A stretch of 64,000 bases of DNA from Mycoplana azooxidifex (GTDB lineage Bacteria > Pseudomonadota > Alphaproteobacteria > Rhizobiales > Rhizobiaceae), in assembly GCF_014196765.1 (NCBI RefSeq), contig NZ_JACIEE010000006.1, positions 172,963 to 236,962 on the forward strand, written 5' to 3'. How positions within the stretch are numbered: the stretch's first letter is position 1; every line of letters begins with the position of its first letter. Under the pieces are notes generated by a model, which saw only the letters and a list, made by a program, of their open reading frames with translations, was not told where the DNA came from and ran no database searches. The position numbers and the translations under genes are program-made. Of the stretch, positions 47,684 to 57,524 are shown in pieces.

Positions 47684-48181
47684 ATGTCGCTTCCCGACAA
47701 AGCCTTTCCCGTTTCCTGGGACCAGTTTCATCGCGATGCCCGCGCACTCGCCTGGCGACTCGCCGACGGCGACCGGGAATGGCGGGCGATCGTCTGCATC
47801 ACCCGCGGCGGCCTCGTCCCGGCGGCGATCATCTCACGCGAACTGAACATCCGCCTGATCGAGACCGTCTGCGTGGCCTCCTACCATGACTACCTTTCGC
47901 AAGGCGACATGCATGTGCTCAAGGGGATCGCGCCGGAACTCCAGCAGAACGGCGGCGAAGGCATTCTCATCGTCGACGACCTGACAGACACCGGGAAGAC
48001 GGCCGCACAGGTGCGCGCGATGCTGCCGAAGGCGCATTTCGCCGCGGTCTACGCCAAGCCCAAGGGCCGTCCGCAGGTCGACACGTTCGTCACCGAGGTC
48101 AGCCAGGATACCTGGATCTATTTCCCATGGGACATGGGCTTCACCTACCAGGAACCGATCACCAAGGGCCCGCGCGGCTAG
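47684..48181 (+). CDS. gpt: Xanthine phosphoribosyltransferase
   Basis: A 165-aa purine salvage enzyme that joins xanthine (or guanine) to PRPP. The PRPP motif [10 protein letters not shown] is at 97-106, [17 protein letters not shown] near 39-55, and the C-terminal [12 protein letters not shown] carries base-binding residues. GAGAGGAG lies upstream of the ATG. Confidence 0.93.
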   Translation: MSLPDKAFPVSWDQFHRDARALAWRLADGDREWRAIVCITRGGLVPAAIISRELNIRLIETVCVASYHDYLSQGDMHVLKGIAPELQQNGGEGILIVDDLTDTGKTAAQVRAMLPKAHFAAVYAKPKGRPQVDTFVTEVSQDTWIYFPWDMGFTYQEPITKGPRG

Positions 48182-48913
48182 CGTCCTCACGCGCCCATTG
48201 AGACCAAGGCGGACCTGCGGCCCCCTGGGCTGCGACGGCGCGGAATCCGGCATCGCGGACGGCCACCGATTCTGCCTTTCGGGGCCGATTTTGCGTGCCC
48301 CTGATTCGCGTTTCCACATCCGCGACGGCATGGCAATCGGCTGTCGCCAATATGCCGCAATCCATCCCGAATTTTGCCCCATTATTTGTTGGGCTATCCA
48401 CAGCCGGAGCGCGCCCGACCCCGCCTCCCCGCCTGAACCGACTGATTTTCCAGCATTTGTGCCATGTCCCCGCTTTCCACAGGCAACACACACAACATCT
48501 AGCGTCCACAAATCCGTCATAAACCACCCCTTGACGGAATCGGGTGCCTTGGCGTTAATGGTTTCCACGCTGCAGTTGCGGCTGGGCCGACAAGTTTAAA
48601 GTCCGGTTCCGACAATCAACAAAAACGAATGATGACCATGCGTCGAGGTGGATGACCCGCCAGTCGCAGGGGAGGTTTTTGCGCACGATTTTGTCGCGGT
48701 CAGGGCCGCGAAAAGACTGGCATAAAGAAGTTGTTAACACTATATTTAGTGTTTGCAGCCATGCTCAGCACAAGATACAGGGTGCCGCGAGAACGGGTTT
48801 CCCGCACAGACATGAAGATTTGAGCTGGCTGCGCAAGGTCGCGGCCGGTCAGGGACAATTGCGCCTTGACGCTGGCCACAGCGGGCGCGCGACAATCAAA
48901 GGGACAAGGGACC
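48182..48913. other. 730-bp spacer upstream of nrdJ
   Basis: No supported gene. It holds an NrdR box (48737-48752), two weaker NrdR-like matches (48490-48505, 48770-48785) and a DnaA-box-like CTATCCACA at 48394-48402. The leader between the box and the start codon is about 160 nt. I did not find the conserved B12-box of a cobalamin riboswitch. Confidence 0.5.
48737..48752. promoter_or_regulatory. NrdR box upstream of nrdJ
   Basis: ACACTATATTTAGTGT is a near-perfect match to the NrdR consensus acaCwAtATaTwGtgt and is almost fully palindromic. NrdR represses ribonucleotide reductase genes when dATP is high. A degenerate partner site at 48770-48785 starts 33 bp downstream, close to the usual pair spacing. 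Confidence 0.8.
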
Positions 48914-51900
48914 ATGCGCATAGAACGTCGCTTCACCAAGCAGGGCCAAACGGCCTATGCAGAGATCGAATTCCGCAAGGCCACCAGCGAGATCAAGAAC
49001 CCGGACGGCTCGATCGTCTTCCGGCTCGCCGACATCGACGTTCCCGCCCAGTTCAGCCAGGTCGCAGCCGACATCCTGGCGCAGAAATATTTCCGCAAGG
49101 CAGGCGTGCCGGCCAAGCTGAAGAAGGTCGAGGAGAACGACGTCCCCTCCTTCCTCTGGCGCTCCGTCGCCGACACCGAAGCCCTGAAAGCGCTCCCCGA
49201 GGGTGAGCGCTACGGCTCGGAGACCGACGCCCGCCAGGTGTTCGACCGTCTCGCCGGCACCTGGACCTACTGGGGCTGGAAGGGCGGCTACTTCGCTACC
49301 GAGGAAGACGCATCCGCCTTCAAGGACGAGCTTGCTTACATGCTCGCCACCCAGCGCGTCGCCCCCAACTCGCCGCAGTGGTTCAACACCGGCCTGCACT
49401 GGGCCTACGGCATCGACGGCCCCGGCCAGGGCCACTTCTATGTCGATCCCTTCACCGGCAAACTGACCAAGTCCAAGTCGGCCTACGAGCACCCGCAGCC
49501 GCATGCCTGCTTCATCCAGTCGGTCGAGGACGATCTCGTCAACGAGAACGGCATCATGGACCTTTGGGTGCGCGAGGCGCGCCTGTTCAAGTACGGCTCC
49601 GGCACCGGCTCCAACTTCTCGCACCTGCGCGGCGAAGGCGAAAGGCTTTCCGGCGGCGGCCGCTCGTCCGGCCTGATGAGCTTCCTCAAGATCGGCGACC
49701 GTGCTGCGGGTGCGATCAAGTCGGGCGGCACGACGCGGCGCGCGGCCAAGATGGTCGTGGTCGACATCGACCACCCGGACATCGAGGCCTACATCAACTG
49801 GAAGGTCAAGGAAGAGCAGAAGGTGGCAGCGCTCGTCACCGGCTCGAAGATCGTCGCCGGCCATCTCAAGGCGATCATGAAGGCCTGCATCAATTGCGCA
49901 GCCGACAACGACGCCTGCTTCGACCCGAACGAGAACCCGGCGCTGAAGCGCGAGATCCGCGCTGCCAAGAAGAACCAGGTTCCGGAAAACTACATCAAGC
50001 GCGTCATCCAGTTCGCACGCCAGGGCTACAAGGACATCGAGTTCAAGACCTACGACACCGACTGGGATTCGGAAGCCTACCTTACGGTGTCGGGCCAGAA
50101 CTCCAACAACTCGGTCTCGCTCAAGGACGATTTCCTGCGCGCCGTCGAGGATGATGGAAACTGGAACCTGACCGCCCGCAAGGACGGCCGTGTGATGAAG
50201 ACGCTGAAGGCGCGCGACCTGTGGGAGCAGATCTCCCACGCCGCCTGGGCGTCGGCCGATCCTGGCCTGCACTTCAACACGACCATGAACGACTGGCACA
50301 CCTGCCCGGCGGCCGGCCCGATCCGCGCGTCGAACCCGTGCTCGGAATACATGTTCCTCGACGACACGGCCTGCAACCTCGCCTCGCTGAACCTGCTGCA
50401 GTTCAAGGATGCGGCCACCAAGAACATCAACATCGCCGACTACGAGCATGCCGTCCGCCTGTGGACGATCGTGCTCGAAGTCTCCGTGATGATGGCACAG
50501 TTCCCCTCGCGCCAGATCGCCGAGCTCTCCTACGAATACCGCACGCTCGGCCTCGGCTATGCCAATATCGGCGGCCTGCTGATGTCGTCGGGCATCCCCT
50601 ACGACTCGACCGAGGGCCGCGCCATCGCCGGCGCCCTGACGGCGATCATGACCGGTGTTTGCTATGCGACGTCGGCCGAGATGGCCGGCGAGCTCGGCAC
50701 CTTCCCCGGCTTTGCGCCGAACCGCGACAACATGCTGCGCGTCATGCGCAACCACCGCCGCGCGGCTTACGGCGAGACCAGCGGCTACGAGAAGCTGTCG
50801 GTCGATCCGGTCGCCCTTCTCCATGACGATTGCCCCGACCAGGACCTGATCGTCCACGCCATGGCAGCTTGGGACAAGGCCGTCGAACTCGGCGAGAAGC
50901 ACGGCTACCGCAACGCGCAGGTCTCGGTGATCGCGCCGACCGGCACGATCGGCCTCGTCATGGATTGCGACACCACCGGCATCGAGCCCGATTTCGCTCT
51001 GGTGAAGTTCAAGAAGCTCGCCGGCGGCGGCTACTTCAAGATCATCAACCGCGCCGTGCCCGAGGCGCTGCGCACTCTGGGCTATTCGGAGGCCCAGATC
51101 GCCGAGATCGAGGCCTATGCGGTCGGCCACGGCAACCTGAACCAGGCGCCGGCCGTCAACCCGGGTTCGCTCAAGGCCAAGGGTTTCACCGACGAGAAGA
51201 TCGCAGCCGTCAACGGTGCGCTCAAGGCCGCCTTCGACATCAAGTTCGTGTTCAACCAGTGGACGCTCGGCGCCGACTTCCTCAAGGAGACGCTGAAGGT
51301 TACCGACGAGCAGCTTGCCGACATGAGCTTCAACCTGCTCGAGCACATCGGCTTTTCGAGGAAGGACATCGAGGCCGCCAACATCCACGTCTGCGGCGCC
51401 ATGACGCTGGAAGGCGCACCGTTCCTTAAAGTCGAGCACCTGCCGGTGTTCGATTGCGCCAACCCCTGCGGCAAGATCGGCAAGCGCTACCTGTCGGTCG
51501 AATCCCACATCCGCATGATGGCGGCCGCGCAGCCGTTCATCTCGGGTGCAATCTCCAAGACGATCAACATGCCCAACGAGGCGACCGTGGAGGATTGCGG
51601 CTCGGCCTACATGCTGTCGTGGAAGCTGGCGCTGAAGGCCAACGCGCTCTACCGCGACGGCTCGAAGCTGTCGCAGCCGCTCAACGCCTCGCTGATCGAG
51701 GACGAGGCTGAAGACGAGACCGTCGAGGACCTGATCCAGGCGCCGGCCGCCGCCCAGGCGGTCGCCGTCACCGAGAAGATCGTCGAGCGGATCATCGAGC
51801 GCGTCACCCGCGAGCGCGAGAAGCTGCCGAACCGGCGCCAGGGCTACACCCAGAAGGCCGTCGTCGGCGGGCACAAGGTGTATCTGCGCACCGGCGAGTT

Positions 51901-52738
51901 CGGCGACGGCCGCATCGGCGAGATCTTCATCGACATGCACAAGGAAGGGGCCGCCTTCCGCGCGATGATGAACAACTTCGCCATCGCGATCTCGCTCGGC
52001 CTGCAATACGGCGTGCCGCTGGAGGAATATGTGGAGGCCTTCACCTTCACCAAGTTCGAGCCGGCCGGCATGGTCCAGGGCAACGATGCGATCAAGAACG
52101 CGACCTCGATCCTCGACTACGTGTTCCGCGAACTGGCTGTCTCCTATCTCGGCCGCCACGACCTCGCCCATGTCGACACCTCCGACTTCGGCAACACGGC
52201 ACTCGGCAAGGGCATCCAGGAAGGCAAGACCAACCTCGTCTCCACCGGCTGGACCCGCGGCTACAAGCCGACGCTCGTCTCCGGCACCGGCGGTGAACGC
52301 CAGGGAGGCGAGCCGAAGGGAGCTGCGACCGCCGCTCCCGCCAAGGCCTCGTCCGCAGGCAACGTGACGGCCTTTGCCGGTAGTGCTGCCCGCAAGCTGG
52401 AGCCGGCCACCGCGATCTCGACCTCCGAGATCGTCGCCTTCAAGCGCGACTACGAGGAGCGGGCGGCGGAACTGGCCGAAGAGATCGCCGAGGAAGTTTC
52501 CGAGGAGGTCGTCACCGAAAGCCAGCAGTCCGTCACAGCCCTCTTCTCCGACAAGGCCGCCGCCGACGCGGCAGCCGCCAAGGCCGAGGCCAAGAAGGTG
52601 GAAAACGAACGCCGCATGCGCTCGATCGCGCAGGGCTACACCGGCAACATGTGCTCGGAGTGCCAGAACTTCACGATGGTGCGGAACGGCACCTGCGAGA
52701 AGTGCGACACGTGTGGAGCTACGAGCGGGTGCAGCTGA
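48914..52738 (+). CDS. nrdJ: Vitamin B12-dependent ribonucleotide reductase, class II
   Basis: A 1274-aa adenosylcobalamin-dependent reductase that makes deoxyribonucleotides with or without oxygen. The alpha-barrel region has [43 protein letters not shown] and the radical-site region [12 protein letters not shown] / [10 protein letters not shown]. After residue about 1100 an A/E/K-rich linker leads to a C-terminal cysteine cluster [18 protein letters not shown], which ferries electrons or binds metal in the long NrdJ form. The ATG at 48914 follows AAGGG; a longer frame to 48866 adds no family residues. No other nrd genes are nearby. Confidence 0.95.
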   Translation: MRIERRFTKQGQTAYAEIEFRKATSEIKNPDGSIVFRLADIDVPAQFSQVAADILAQKYFRKAGVPAKLKKVEENDVPSFLWRSVADTEALKALPEGERYGSETDARQVFDRLAGTWTYWGWKGGYFATEEDASAFKDELAYMLATQRVAPNSPQWFNTGLHWAYGIDGPGQGHFYVDPFTGKLTKSKSAYEHPQPHACFIQSVEDDLVNENGIMDLWVREARLFKYGSGTGSNFSHLRGEGERLSGGGRSSGLMSFLKIGDRAAGAIKSGGTTRRAAKMVVVDIDHPDIEAYINWKVKEEQKVAALVTGSKIVAGHLKAIMKACINCAADNDACFDPNENPALKREIRAAKKNQVPENYIKRVIQFARQGYKDIEFKTYDTDWDSEAYLTVSGQNSNNSVSLKDDFLRAVEDDGNWNLTARKDGRVMKTLKARDLWEQISHAAWASADPGLHFNTTMNDWHTCPAAGPIRASNPCSEYMFLDDTACNLASLNLLQFKDAATKNINIADYEHAVRLWTIVLEVSVMMAQFPSRQIAELSYEYRTLGLGYANIGGLLMSSGIPYDSTEGRAIAGALTAIMTGVCYATSAEMAGELGTFPGFAPNRDNMLRVMRNHRRAAYGETSGYEKLSVDPVALLHDDCPDQDLIVHAMAAWDKAVELGEKHGYRNAQVSVIAPTGTIGLVMDCDTTGIEPDFALVKFKKLAGGGYFKIINRAVPEALRTLGYSEAQIAEIEAYAVGHGNLNQAPAVNPGSLKAKGFTDEKIAAVNGALKAAFDIKFVFNQWTLGADFLKETLKVTDEQLADMSFNLLEHIGFSRKDIEAANIHVCGAMTLEGAPFLKVEHLPVFDCANPCGKIGKRYLSVESHIRMMAAAQPFISGAISKTINMPNEATVEDCGSAYMLSWKLALKANALYRDGSKLSQPLNASLIEDEAEDETVEDLIQAPAAAQAVAVTEKIVERIIERVTREREKLPNRRQGYTQKAVVGGHKVYLRTGEFGDGRIGEIFIDMHKEGAAFRAMMNNFAIAISLGLQYGVPLEEYVEAFTFTKFEPAGMVQGNDAIKNATSILDYVFRELAVSYLGRHDLAHVDTSDFGNTALGKGIQEGKTNLVSTGWTRGYKPTLVSGTGGERQGGEPKGAATAAPAKASSAGNVTAFAGSAARKLEPATAISTSEIVAFKRDYEERAAELAEEIAEEVSEEVVTESQQSVTALFSDKAAADAAAAKAEAKKVENERRMRSIAQGYTGNMCSECQNFTMVRNGTCEKCDTCGATSGCS

Positions 52739-52759
52739 TTTCTTGAATAGCTAAGAATT

Positions 52760-52789
52760 GTCTAGCCCGGAGGAAACTTCGGGCTAGAC
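52760..52789 (+). terminator. Hairpin after nrdJ
   Basis: GTCTAGCCCG / CGGGCTAGAC, a perfect 10-bp stem with a 10-nt loop, 21 bp after the nrdJ stop. No T run follows. Confidence 0.55.
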
Positions 52790-52845
52790 AGTTAAAGAGA
52801 ACAAAACAAGATTCGGACTTATCAATTTGCGTGCAACAGAAATGA

Positions 52846-52875
52846 CAAAGCCGAGGTCCTTTGACCCCGGCTTTG
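52846..52875 (+). terminator. Second hairpin after nrdJ
   Basis: CAAAGCCG / CGGCTTTG, an 8-bp outer stem plus an inner GG/CC pair around TCCTTTGA. Possible back-up terminator; the T run is inside the stem. Confidence 0.45.
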
Positions 52876-53008
52876 GATACCGCGAAAAGGCCGAAACCTA
52901 CGCGGGGCTAAGAGACTCACATCCCTTGCCTGTAGCATGGTTAGTATATGGGGTTTGACGTTTCCGAGTCGAGGTAGCTTCGGTGGCCATTAACAGGGAG
53001 AATATCCA

Positions 53009-53143
53009 ATGGCCCAAAATGAACGTACGTCAAAGTCTGTAGCGTCGACGGCGTCAAGATTGCTGAAAAACCCTAAATCGTCGCCTGCCGTTAAAAGTGT
53101 AGCGGCTTCGGCGTTGACACAAGCACCAAACAAGAAAAAATAA
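53009..53143 (+). CDS. Small basic protein (44 aa)
   Basis: ATG at 53009 with GGGAG 8 bp upstream, TAA at 53141-53143. The 44-aa product has the pattern KSVASTASRLLKNPKSS, VKSVAASALTQ and ends NKKK; it is basic, small-residue-rich and lacks cysteine. I recall short proteins of this style (VAS.AS..L..P.SS..VKSVA.SAL.Q) scattered across unrelated bacteria, but cannot confirm the family. Codon use is much more AT-tolerant than in the neighbouring genes (AAA, TCA, GTA, AGT), which suggests transfer. Confidence 0.6.
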   Translation: MAQNERTSKSVASTASRLLKNPKSSPAVKSVAASALTQAPNKKK

Positions 53144-53155
53144 CTTGGCACGATT

Positions 53156-53182
53156 GCTTCCGCGGAAGATTTCCGCGGAAGC
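53156..53182 (+). terminator. Perfect 12-bp hairpin built of a repeated palindrome
   Basis: GCTTCCGCGGAA / TTCCGCGGAAGC with a GAT loop, 13 bp after the small ORF. Each arm contains the self-complementary 10-mer TTCCGCGGAA (53158-53167 and 53171-53180), so it is both a direct and an inverted repeat. It may be a terminator or a protein-binding site. Confidence 0.55.
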
Positions 53183-53399
53183 ACTTTCGAGGCTTGCCTC
53201 CGAGCGTGCGATGAGGCGGCGTGATCCGAAGCGTTCGCGAATCCTTTCGTTGTGATCAAATGCGCCGAAAGCCACCGTCGCACTGATTTTCAGCCGTCGT
53301 TCTGCGTGCGCCCGTAGGCTTCCGGGACAGATCGGGCAAATACGACAGTTATATTACACCGTCATAAAACCTTCACATTTCATCCCTTGATTGCTGCAA

Positions 53400-54194
53400 A
53401 TGCAGCGATTATTCAACCTCGCGCCCGCGCCGGAAGTCCTCCGGAAATTCCTGATCGTCCTTCTGCCGGTCGACCTTGCATTTCTGCTTCTCCATATCGT
53501 TCTTCGCGGCTTCGAGGCGGCGGAGGTCATCGAAAAGGTGCCGCCTCTCCTGTCCGTGTTTGGCGACGTCGGGCTCGCCGAGCGCTTCAACCATGCGAAA
53601 TGGATCCTGATCGTCGTCCTGATGGTGGCTCTCTTCCGCCGCCTGCGCGTCGCGGCATTCCTCGCCTTTGCAGTCATCTTCCTGCTGATCCTTGCTGACG
53701 ACGCTCTGCGCCTCCACGAACGCGGCAGCGTGGTGGTGAATACCTTTTGGCCGACGATGCCGACCTTCGGCATGTCGAAAGGGGAAATGGGCGAAGTGGT
53801 GATCTGGGCCGCACTCGGCGTCGTTGCCGTACCGGTGATCCTTTGGGGGTTGCTGGCCACCGAGCGCCGTTGGTGGAGGCATGCAGCAATCATGCTGGCG
53901 GGCCTAAGCGGCCTCGTTTTCTTCGGCGTCGTCTTCGACATCATGCAGGAGCCGCTGCACTATATCCAAACGCCCGGCGTCACATACTGGCTGCTGCAAC
54001 TGGCAGGTCTCGTGGAAAGCGCCGGCGAATCGTTCTTTGCCTCCTTTACTGCCGCATCCGCCATTGCCATCTTTTACGCGTGTGGCCGGCTCGCTGACGG
54101 GCGCCACTCCGGCATCGGTCCCCTCCCCGTTCCCCGGCATCAGCACGTCGCCGTGCGCAGCCAACACCGAGAGGTTCGACGCAAGGAGGGCTGA
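53400..54194 (+). CDS. Multi-pass membrane protein of unknown function
   Basis: A 264-aa protein with about six hydrophobic segments (for example FLIVLLPVDLAFLLLHIVL, WILIVVLMVALF, AFLAFAVIFLLILADDALRLHE, VVIWAALGVVAVPVILWGLL, AIMLAGLSGLVFFGVVFDIM and SFFASFTAASAIAIFYA). The acidic and histidine residues in DDALRLHERG and FDIMQEPLHY could bind a metal. The tail after residue 230 is polar and basic. I do not recognise the family. The ATG at 53400 is preferred to a TTG nine bases earlier. Confidence 0.72.
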   Translation: MQRLFNLAPAPEVLRKFLIVLLPVDLAFLLLHIVLRGFEAAEVIEKVPPLLSVFGDVGLAERFNHAKWILIVVLMVALFRRLRVAAFLAFAVIFLLILADDALRLHERGSVVVNTFWPTMPTFGMSKGEMGEVVIWAALGVVAVPVILWGLLATERRWWRHAAIMLAGLSGLVFFGVVFDIMQEPLHYIQTPGVTYWLLQLAGLVESAGESFFASFTAASAIAIFYACGRLADGRHSGIGPLPVPRHQHVAVRSQHREVRRKEG

Positions 54195-54311
54195 GCGGCC
54201 TGCGTGACTATGAACAGCTCCATCCGCCTCTGTCGCAAAACCGAAACATGCCGTCTCTATGGGCTAGAACGACTCTAAACCGGGAGTCCAGTCCAACGCG
54301 GAGACCGCAAG

Positions 54312-56303
54312 ATGACCGAACAATTCTCTCAAAAGATTTTCCCGACGACGCAGCTCGAAGACGCCGATGGCGACGGGCATAATCCGACGCTGAACCCGAC
54401 CATGGGCGAGATCATCGGCAAGCGTTTCTCGCGCCGCGGGTTCCTGCAGGGTTCGCTCGCCGTCTCGGCGATCGCCGCGACCGTCTGTCCCGCAGCACTT
54501 CTGAGCGCACCCAATGCAGCGCGCGCGGCCGGCGGTTCGGCCTTCTCGTTTGCCGAGGTCGAGGCCGGCGTCGACGCCAATCACCATGTCGCCGAGGGCT
54601 ATGACGCCGACGTCCTGCTGCGCTGGGGCGACGCCCTCTTCTCCGATTCGCCCGCCTTCGACCCGACGAAGCAGACCGCGGCGGCGCAGGAGCGCCAGTT
54701 CGGCTACAACAACGACTATGTCGGCTTCATCCCGCTGGAAGGCTCCTCCGAGCATGGCCTTCTCGTGGTCAATCACGAATACACCAACCCGCACCTGATG
54801 TTCCCCGGCCTCGTCAAGATCGTCGACGGCAAGGTCGAGCAGGGGCCGCTGTCGAAGGAGCAGGTGGATGTCGAGATGGCCGCCCACGGCGGCACGATCG
54901 TCGAGATCCGCAAGGTCGACGGCAAGTGGCAGGTCGTGCCGGACGGCAAGCTGAACCGCCGCGTCACCGCCAGCACCGAGATGCAACTCACCGGTCCCGT
55001 CGCCGGCCACGACCGCGTCAAGACCAATGGAGACGCCAGCGGCAAGAAGGTCTTCGGCACGCTCAACAACTGTGCCGGCGGGGTGACCCCGTGGGGCACC
55101 TACATCATGGCGGAAGAGAATTTTCACGGCTACTTCTCCGGCGAACTGCCGGCCGGCCATGCCGAGGCCGGCAACTACGAGCGCTACGGCGTGCCGGAAG
55201 GCGGCTACGAGTGGGCCAACTTCTACGACCGCTTCGACCTCGCCAAGGAGCCGAACGAACCTAATCGCTTCGGCTGGATCGTCGAGGTCGACGTGATGGA
55301 CCCGACCTCGGTGCCGAAGAAGCGCACCGCACTCGGCCGCACCAAGCACGAAGGCGCCGAATCGATCGTGGCCGCGAACGGCAAGGTCGTCTTCTACCTC
55401 GGCGATGACGAGCGCTTCGACTACGTTTACAAGTTCGTCACCGACGGCAGCTACAACCCGGACGACCGCGCCGCCAACATGGACCTGCTCGATGCCGGCA
55501 TGCTCTATGTGGCCAAGTTCGATGAAGACGGCACCATGGCCTGGCTGCCGGTCGTGCATGGCGAGGGTCCGCTGACGGCCGAGAACGGCTTTGCCAGCCA
55601 GGCGGACGTGCTGATCGAGACCCGCCGCGCCGGCGATCTTCTCGGCGCCACCAAGATGGACCGTCCCGAGGACGTGCAGCCGAACGGCGTCAACGGCAAG
55701 GTCTACGTCATGCTGACCAACAACACCAAGCGCAAGGCCGACCAGGTCGACGCCGCCAACCCGCGCGCGGAAAACGCCTTCGGCCACATCATCGAGATCG
55801 AGGAAGACGGCGGCGACTTCACCGCGATCTCGGGCAAATGGGAAGTGCTGCTGAAGTGCGGCGACCCGTCCGTCGCCGACGTCGGCGCCACCTTCTCGAC
55901 CGAAACGACGAAAAACGGCTGGTTCGGTATGCCCGACAACTGCGCCGTCGACGCCGCAGGCCGCCTGTGGGTCTCGACCGACGGCAACAACAACAAGGCC
56001 ACTGGCCGCACCGACGGCCTCTGGGCGGTGGACACCGAGGGCGACGCCCGCGCCACCTCCAAGCTGTTCTTCCGCGTGCCGGTCGGCGCGGAGATGTGCG
56101 GCCCGCTGTTCACCCCGGACGACGAGACGGCCTTCGTCGCCGTCCAGCATCCGGGCGACGGCGGCGAGGACTGGGACGGCCACGGCCGCCCGTCCTACTA
56201 CGAGGACCTCTCCACCCGCTGGCCGGACTTCAAGGACGACATGCCGGTGCGTCCGGCCGTGGTCGCGATCACCAAGGTCGGCGGCGGCAAGATCGCCGTC
56301 TGA
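54312..56303 (+). CDS. PhoX-family (DUF839) phosphatase, Tat-exported
   Basis: A 663-aa periplasmic protein. A twin-arginine signal SRRGFLQG is at residues 40-47, unusually far from the N-terminus as in PhoX, followed by a hydrophobic stretch and ANAARAA-type cleavage near 73. The PhoX active-site motifs NHEYTNPH (154-161) and NNCAGGVTPWGTYIMAEEN (C254) are intact, so it is probably a calcium- and iron-dependent alkaline phosphatase. The start at 54312 follows a purine-rich stretch. A hairpin follows the gene. Confidence 0.9.
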   Translation: MTEQFSQKIFPTTQLEDADGDGHNPTLNPTMGEIIGKRFSRRGFLQGSLAVSAIAATVCPAALLSAPNAARAAGGSAFSFAEVEAGVDANHHVAEGYDADVLLRWGDALFSDSPAFDPTKQTAAAQERQFGYNNDYVGFIPLEGSSEHGLLVVNHEYTNPHLMFPGLVKIVDGKVEQGPLSKEQVDVEMAAHGGTIVEIRKVDGKWQVVPDGKLNRRVTASTEMQLTGPVAGHDRVKTNGDASGKKVFGTLNNCAGGVTPWGTYIMAEENFHGYFSGELPAGHAEAGNYERYGVPEGGYEWANFYDRFDLAKEPNEPNRFGWIVEVDVMDPTSVPKKRTALGRTKHEGAESIVAANGKVVFYLGDDERFDYVYKFVTDGSYNPDDRAANMDLLDAGMLYVAKFDEDGTMAWLPVVHGEGPLTAENGFASQADVLIETRRAGDLLGATKMDRPEDVQPNGVNGKVYVMLTNNTKRKADQVDAANPRAENAFGHIIEIEEDGGDFTAISGKWEVLLKCGDPSVADVGATFSTETTKNGWFGMPDNCAVDAAGRLWVSTDGNNNKATGRTDGLWAVDTEGDARATSKLFFRVPVGAEMCGPLFTPDDETAFVAVQHPGDGGEDWDGHGRPSYYEDLSTRWPDFKDDMPVRPAVVAITKVGGGKIAV

Positions 56304-56346
56304 TCCTGCGCGAGCCTGCGGCTGCGGCCGCAGCGACGACGACAGG

Positions 56347-56370
56347 GCCGGCCGCACGCTTGCGGCCGGC
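56347..56370 (+). terminator. Hairpin after the phoX-like gene
   Basis: GCCGGCCGC / GCGGCCGGC with a 6-nt loop, 43 bp after the stop codon and between convergent genes. No clear T run. Confidence 0.5.
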
Positions 56371-56437
56371 GATGGCCTTCTGCCTGAATCTCTCCTCGCC
56401 CGTGGGACAGAGAATCAGGACGATGCGGCGTCGAGGC

Positions 56438-57148
56438 TTATTGCCATCCGCCGTTGGGCAACTGGCCATGGTAGGGCGTGTCGCGGCAATGACCCCACGG
56501 ACCGAGCCAGTAGCCGGGAGGGCAAGGGTTGGCGGCGACAGGCGGGTAATAGGGGTGAGGACGATAATAGTGCGGCTCGGCCACAGCGGCGCCCAGGGCC
56601 GCGCCGGTGGCAAGCCCGACCCCGTACCATCCGGCATTGTTCCAGCCGCGCCAATGATCGACGAACAGCGCCGCCGGCCCGCTTGCCCCTGCAAGGCTGC
56701 CTTCGAGCACCGTGACATCGAATGTCAGCGTCGTGCCTTCCAGCGTCGGGGACTTGAGCGTCACCACGGCATCGCTGACATCCGAACCGCCACCGAGGAT
56801 GGAAATCGTCGCATTGGGCGGATCGCTCTCGAAACTGTCCGGCCCCTGCCCCCACTGCTTGACGATCTCGTCGGTCGAAACATGACCCGCGGCCCGCGCC
56901 GGGCGATCTGCGAACACGATCGCGCTTGCGGCCACGCCGGTCAGAACGAGCTTTTCGCCTTCCAGCGTCGCACCATCGGAATTGATCACCAGGAGGGAGG
57001 CGAACGGACCCTTCTGGGTGACCTGGCCGACCGTCTTCTCGAGCGGAACATGCGGCTTCTTCACATTGTCCTGGCTCCAAACGTTGCCGCCGTTCAGAAC
57101 TGCCATGGTACCTGCCAGAAGGAGGCAGAACGTTAGCTTGCGTGTCAT
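56438..57148 (-). CDS. Secreted protein with a GCG/CRPN-like C-terminus, function unknown
   Basis: A 236-aa protein with a signal peptide (MTRKLTFCLLLAGTMAVLNG). The middle is beta-rich (SLLVINSDGATLEGEKLVL; DAVVTLKSPTLEGTTLTFDVTVLEG). After a glycine/alanine stretch that could cross a membrane (GVGLATGAALGAAVA) come a H/Y/P-rich segment and CPPGYWLGPWGHCRD, a two-cysteine ending seen in many short rhizobial exported proteins. The ATG at 57148 follows CGGAG. Its function is unknown. Confidence 0.72.
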   Translation of the reverse strand: MTRKLTFCLLLAGTMAVLNGGNVWSQDNVKKPHVPLEKTVGQVTQKGPFASLLVINSDGATLEGEKLVLTGVAASAIVFADRPARAAGHVSTDEIVKQWGQGPDSFESDPPNATISILGGGSDVSDAVVTLKSPTLEGTTLTFDVTVLEGSLAGASGPAALFVDHWRGWNNAGWYGVGLATGAALGAAVAEPHYYRPHPYYPPVAANPCPPGYWLGPWGHCRDTPYHGQLPNGGWQ

Positions 57149-57524
57149 ATGCGCGTCTCCGGAATGGGTTGATGTCGAAAAGTCGGTTTCAAAACTCTGT
57201 CTTCCGCCTCGCTGCCGAGCGGGCAAACAACCGGGCCGACAGGACTCCTGCGCCAACCCAGCCCCAAGCGATGCAACCATAGGCTTGCAACAGATTTCCA
57301 GCCAGCGAAAAACGACAGTGACGGCGGCCGAGCAGAGGGTGTCGCAATGGCGCCCCGCGTACCGACCCGCGGCCGACAGCACCGGCAGGTTGCGGCGCGT
57401 ATCAATTTCGCACCGTAAAGATTGGATTCAGTCTTTCTTGGTAATTCTCCGTTAGCCTTTCCCTTCTGTGGTTCCTGGCGGCTCCGTTCGAGCCGTCTTC
57501 CTTGGTCTTGCGTAACGGGTTCCC
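57149..57524. other. Divergent intergenic region
   Basis: About 375 bp between the starts of the GCG-like gene (-) and the GH25 gene (+). It should carry both promoters. I see no supported gene or clear promoter pair. Confidence 0.4.

Noticed and set aside
48600-48913. Cobalamin riboswitch in the nrdJ leader
   Set aside because: I looked for the conserved B12 box and found no convincing match; a covariance search would be decisive.
48896-52171. 1091-codon minus-strand frame opposite nrdJ
   Set aside because: nrdJ motifs are complete on the plus strand; the antisense frame is a by-product of GC-rich codon use.
54230-54247. Possible Pho box (CTGTCGC-AAAA-CCGAAAC) upstream of the phoX-like gene
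   Set aside because: The first half fits the CTGTCAT consensus in 5 of 7 bases but the second in only about 4 of 7; too weak to list as a site.
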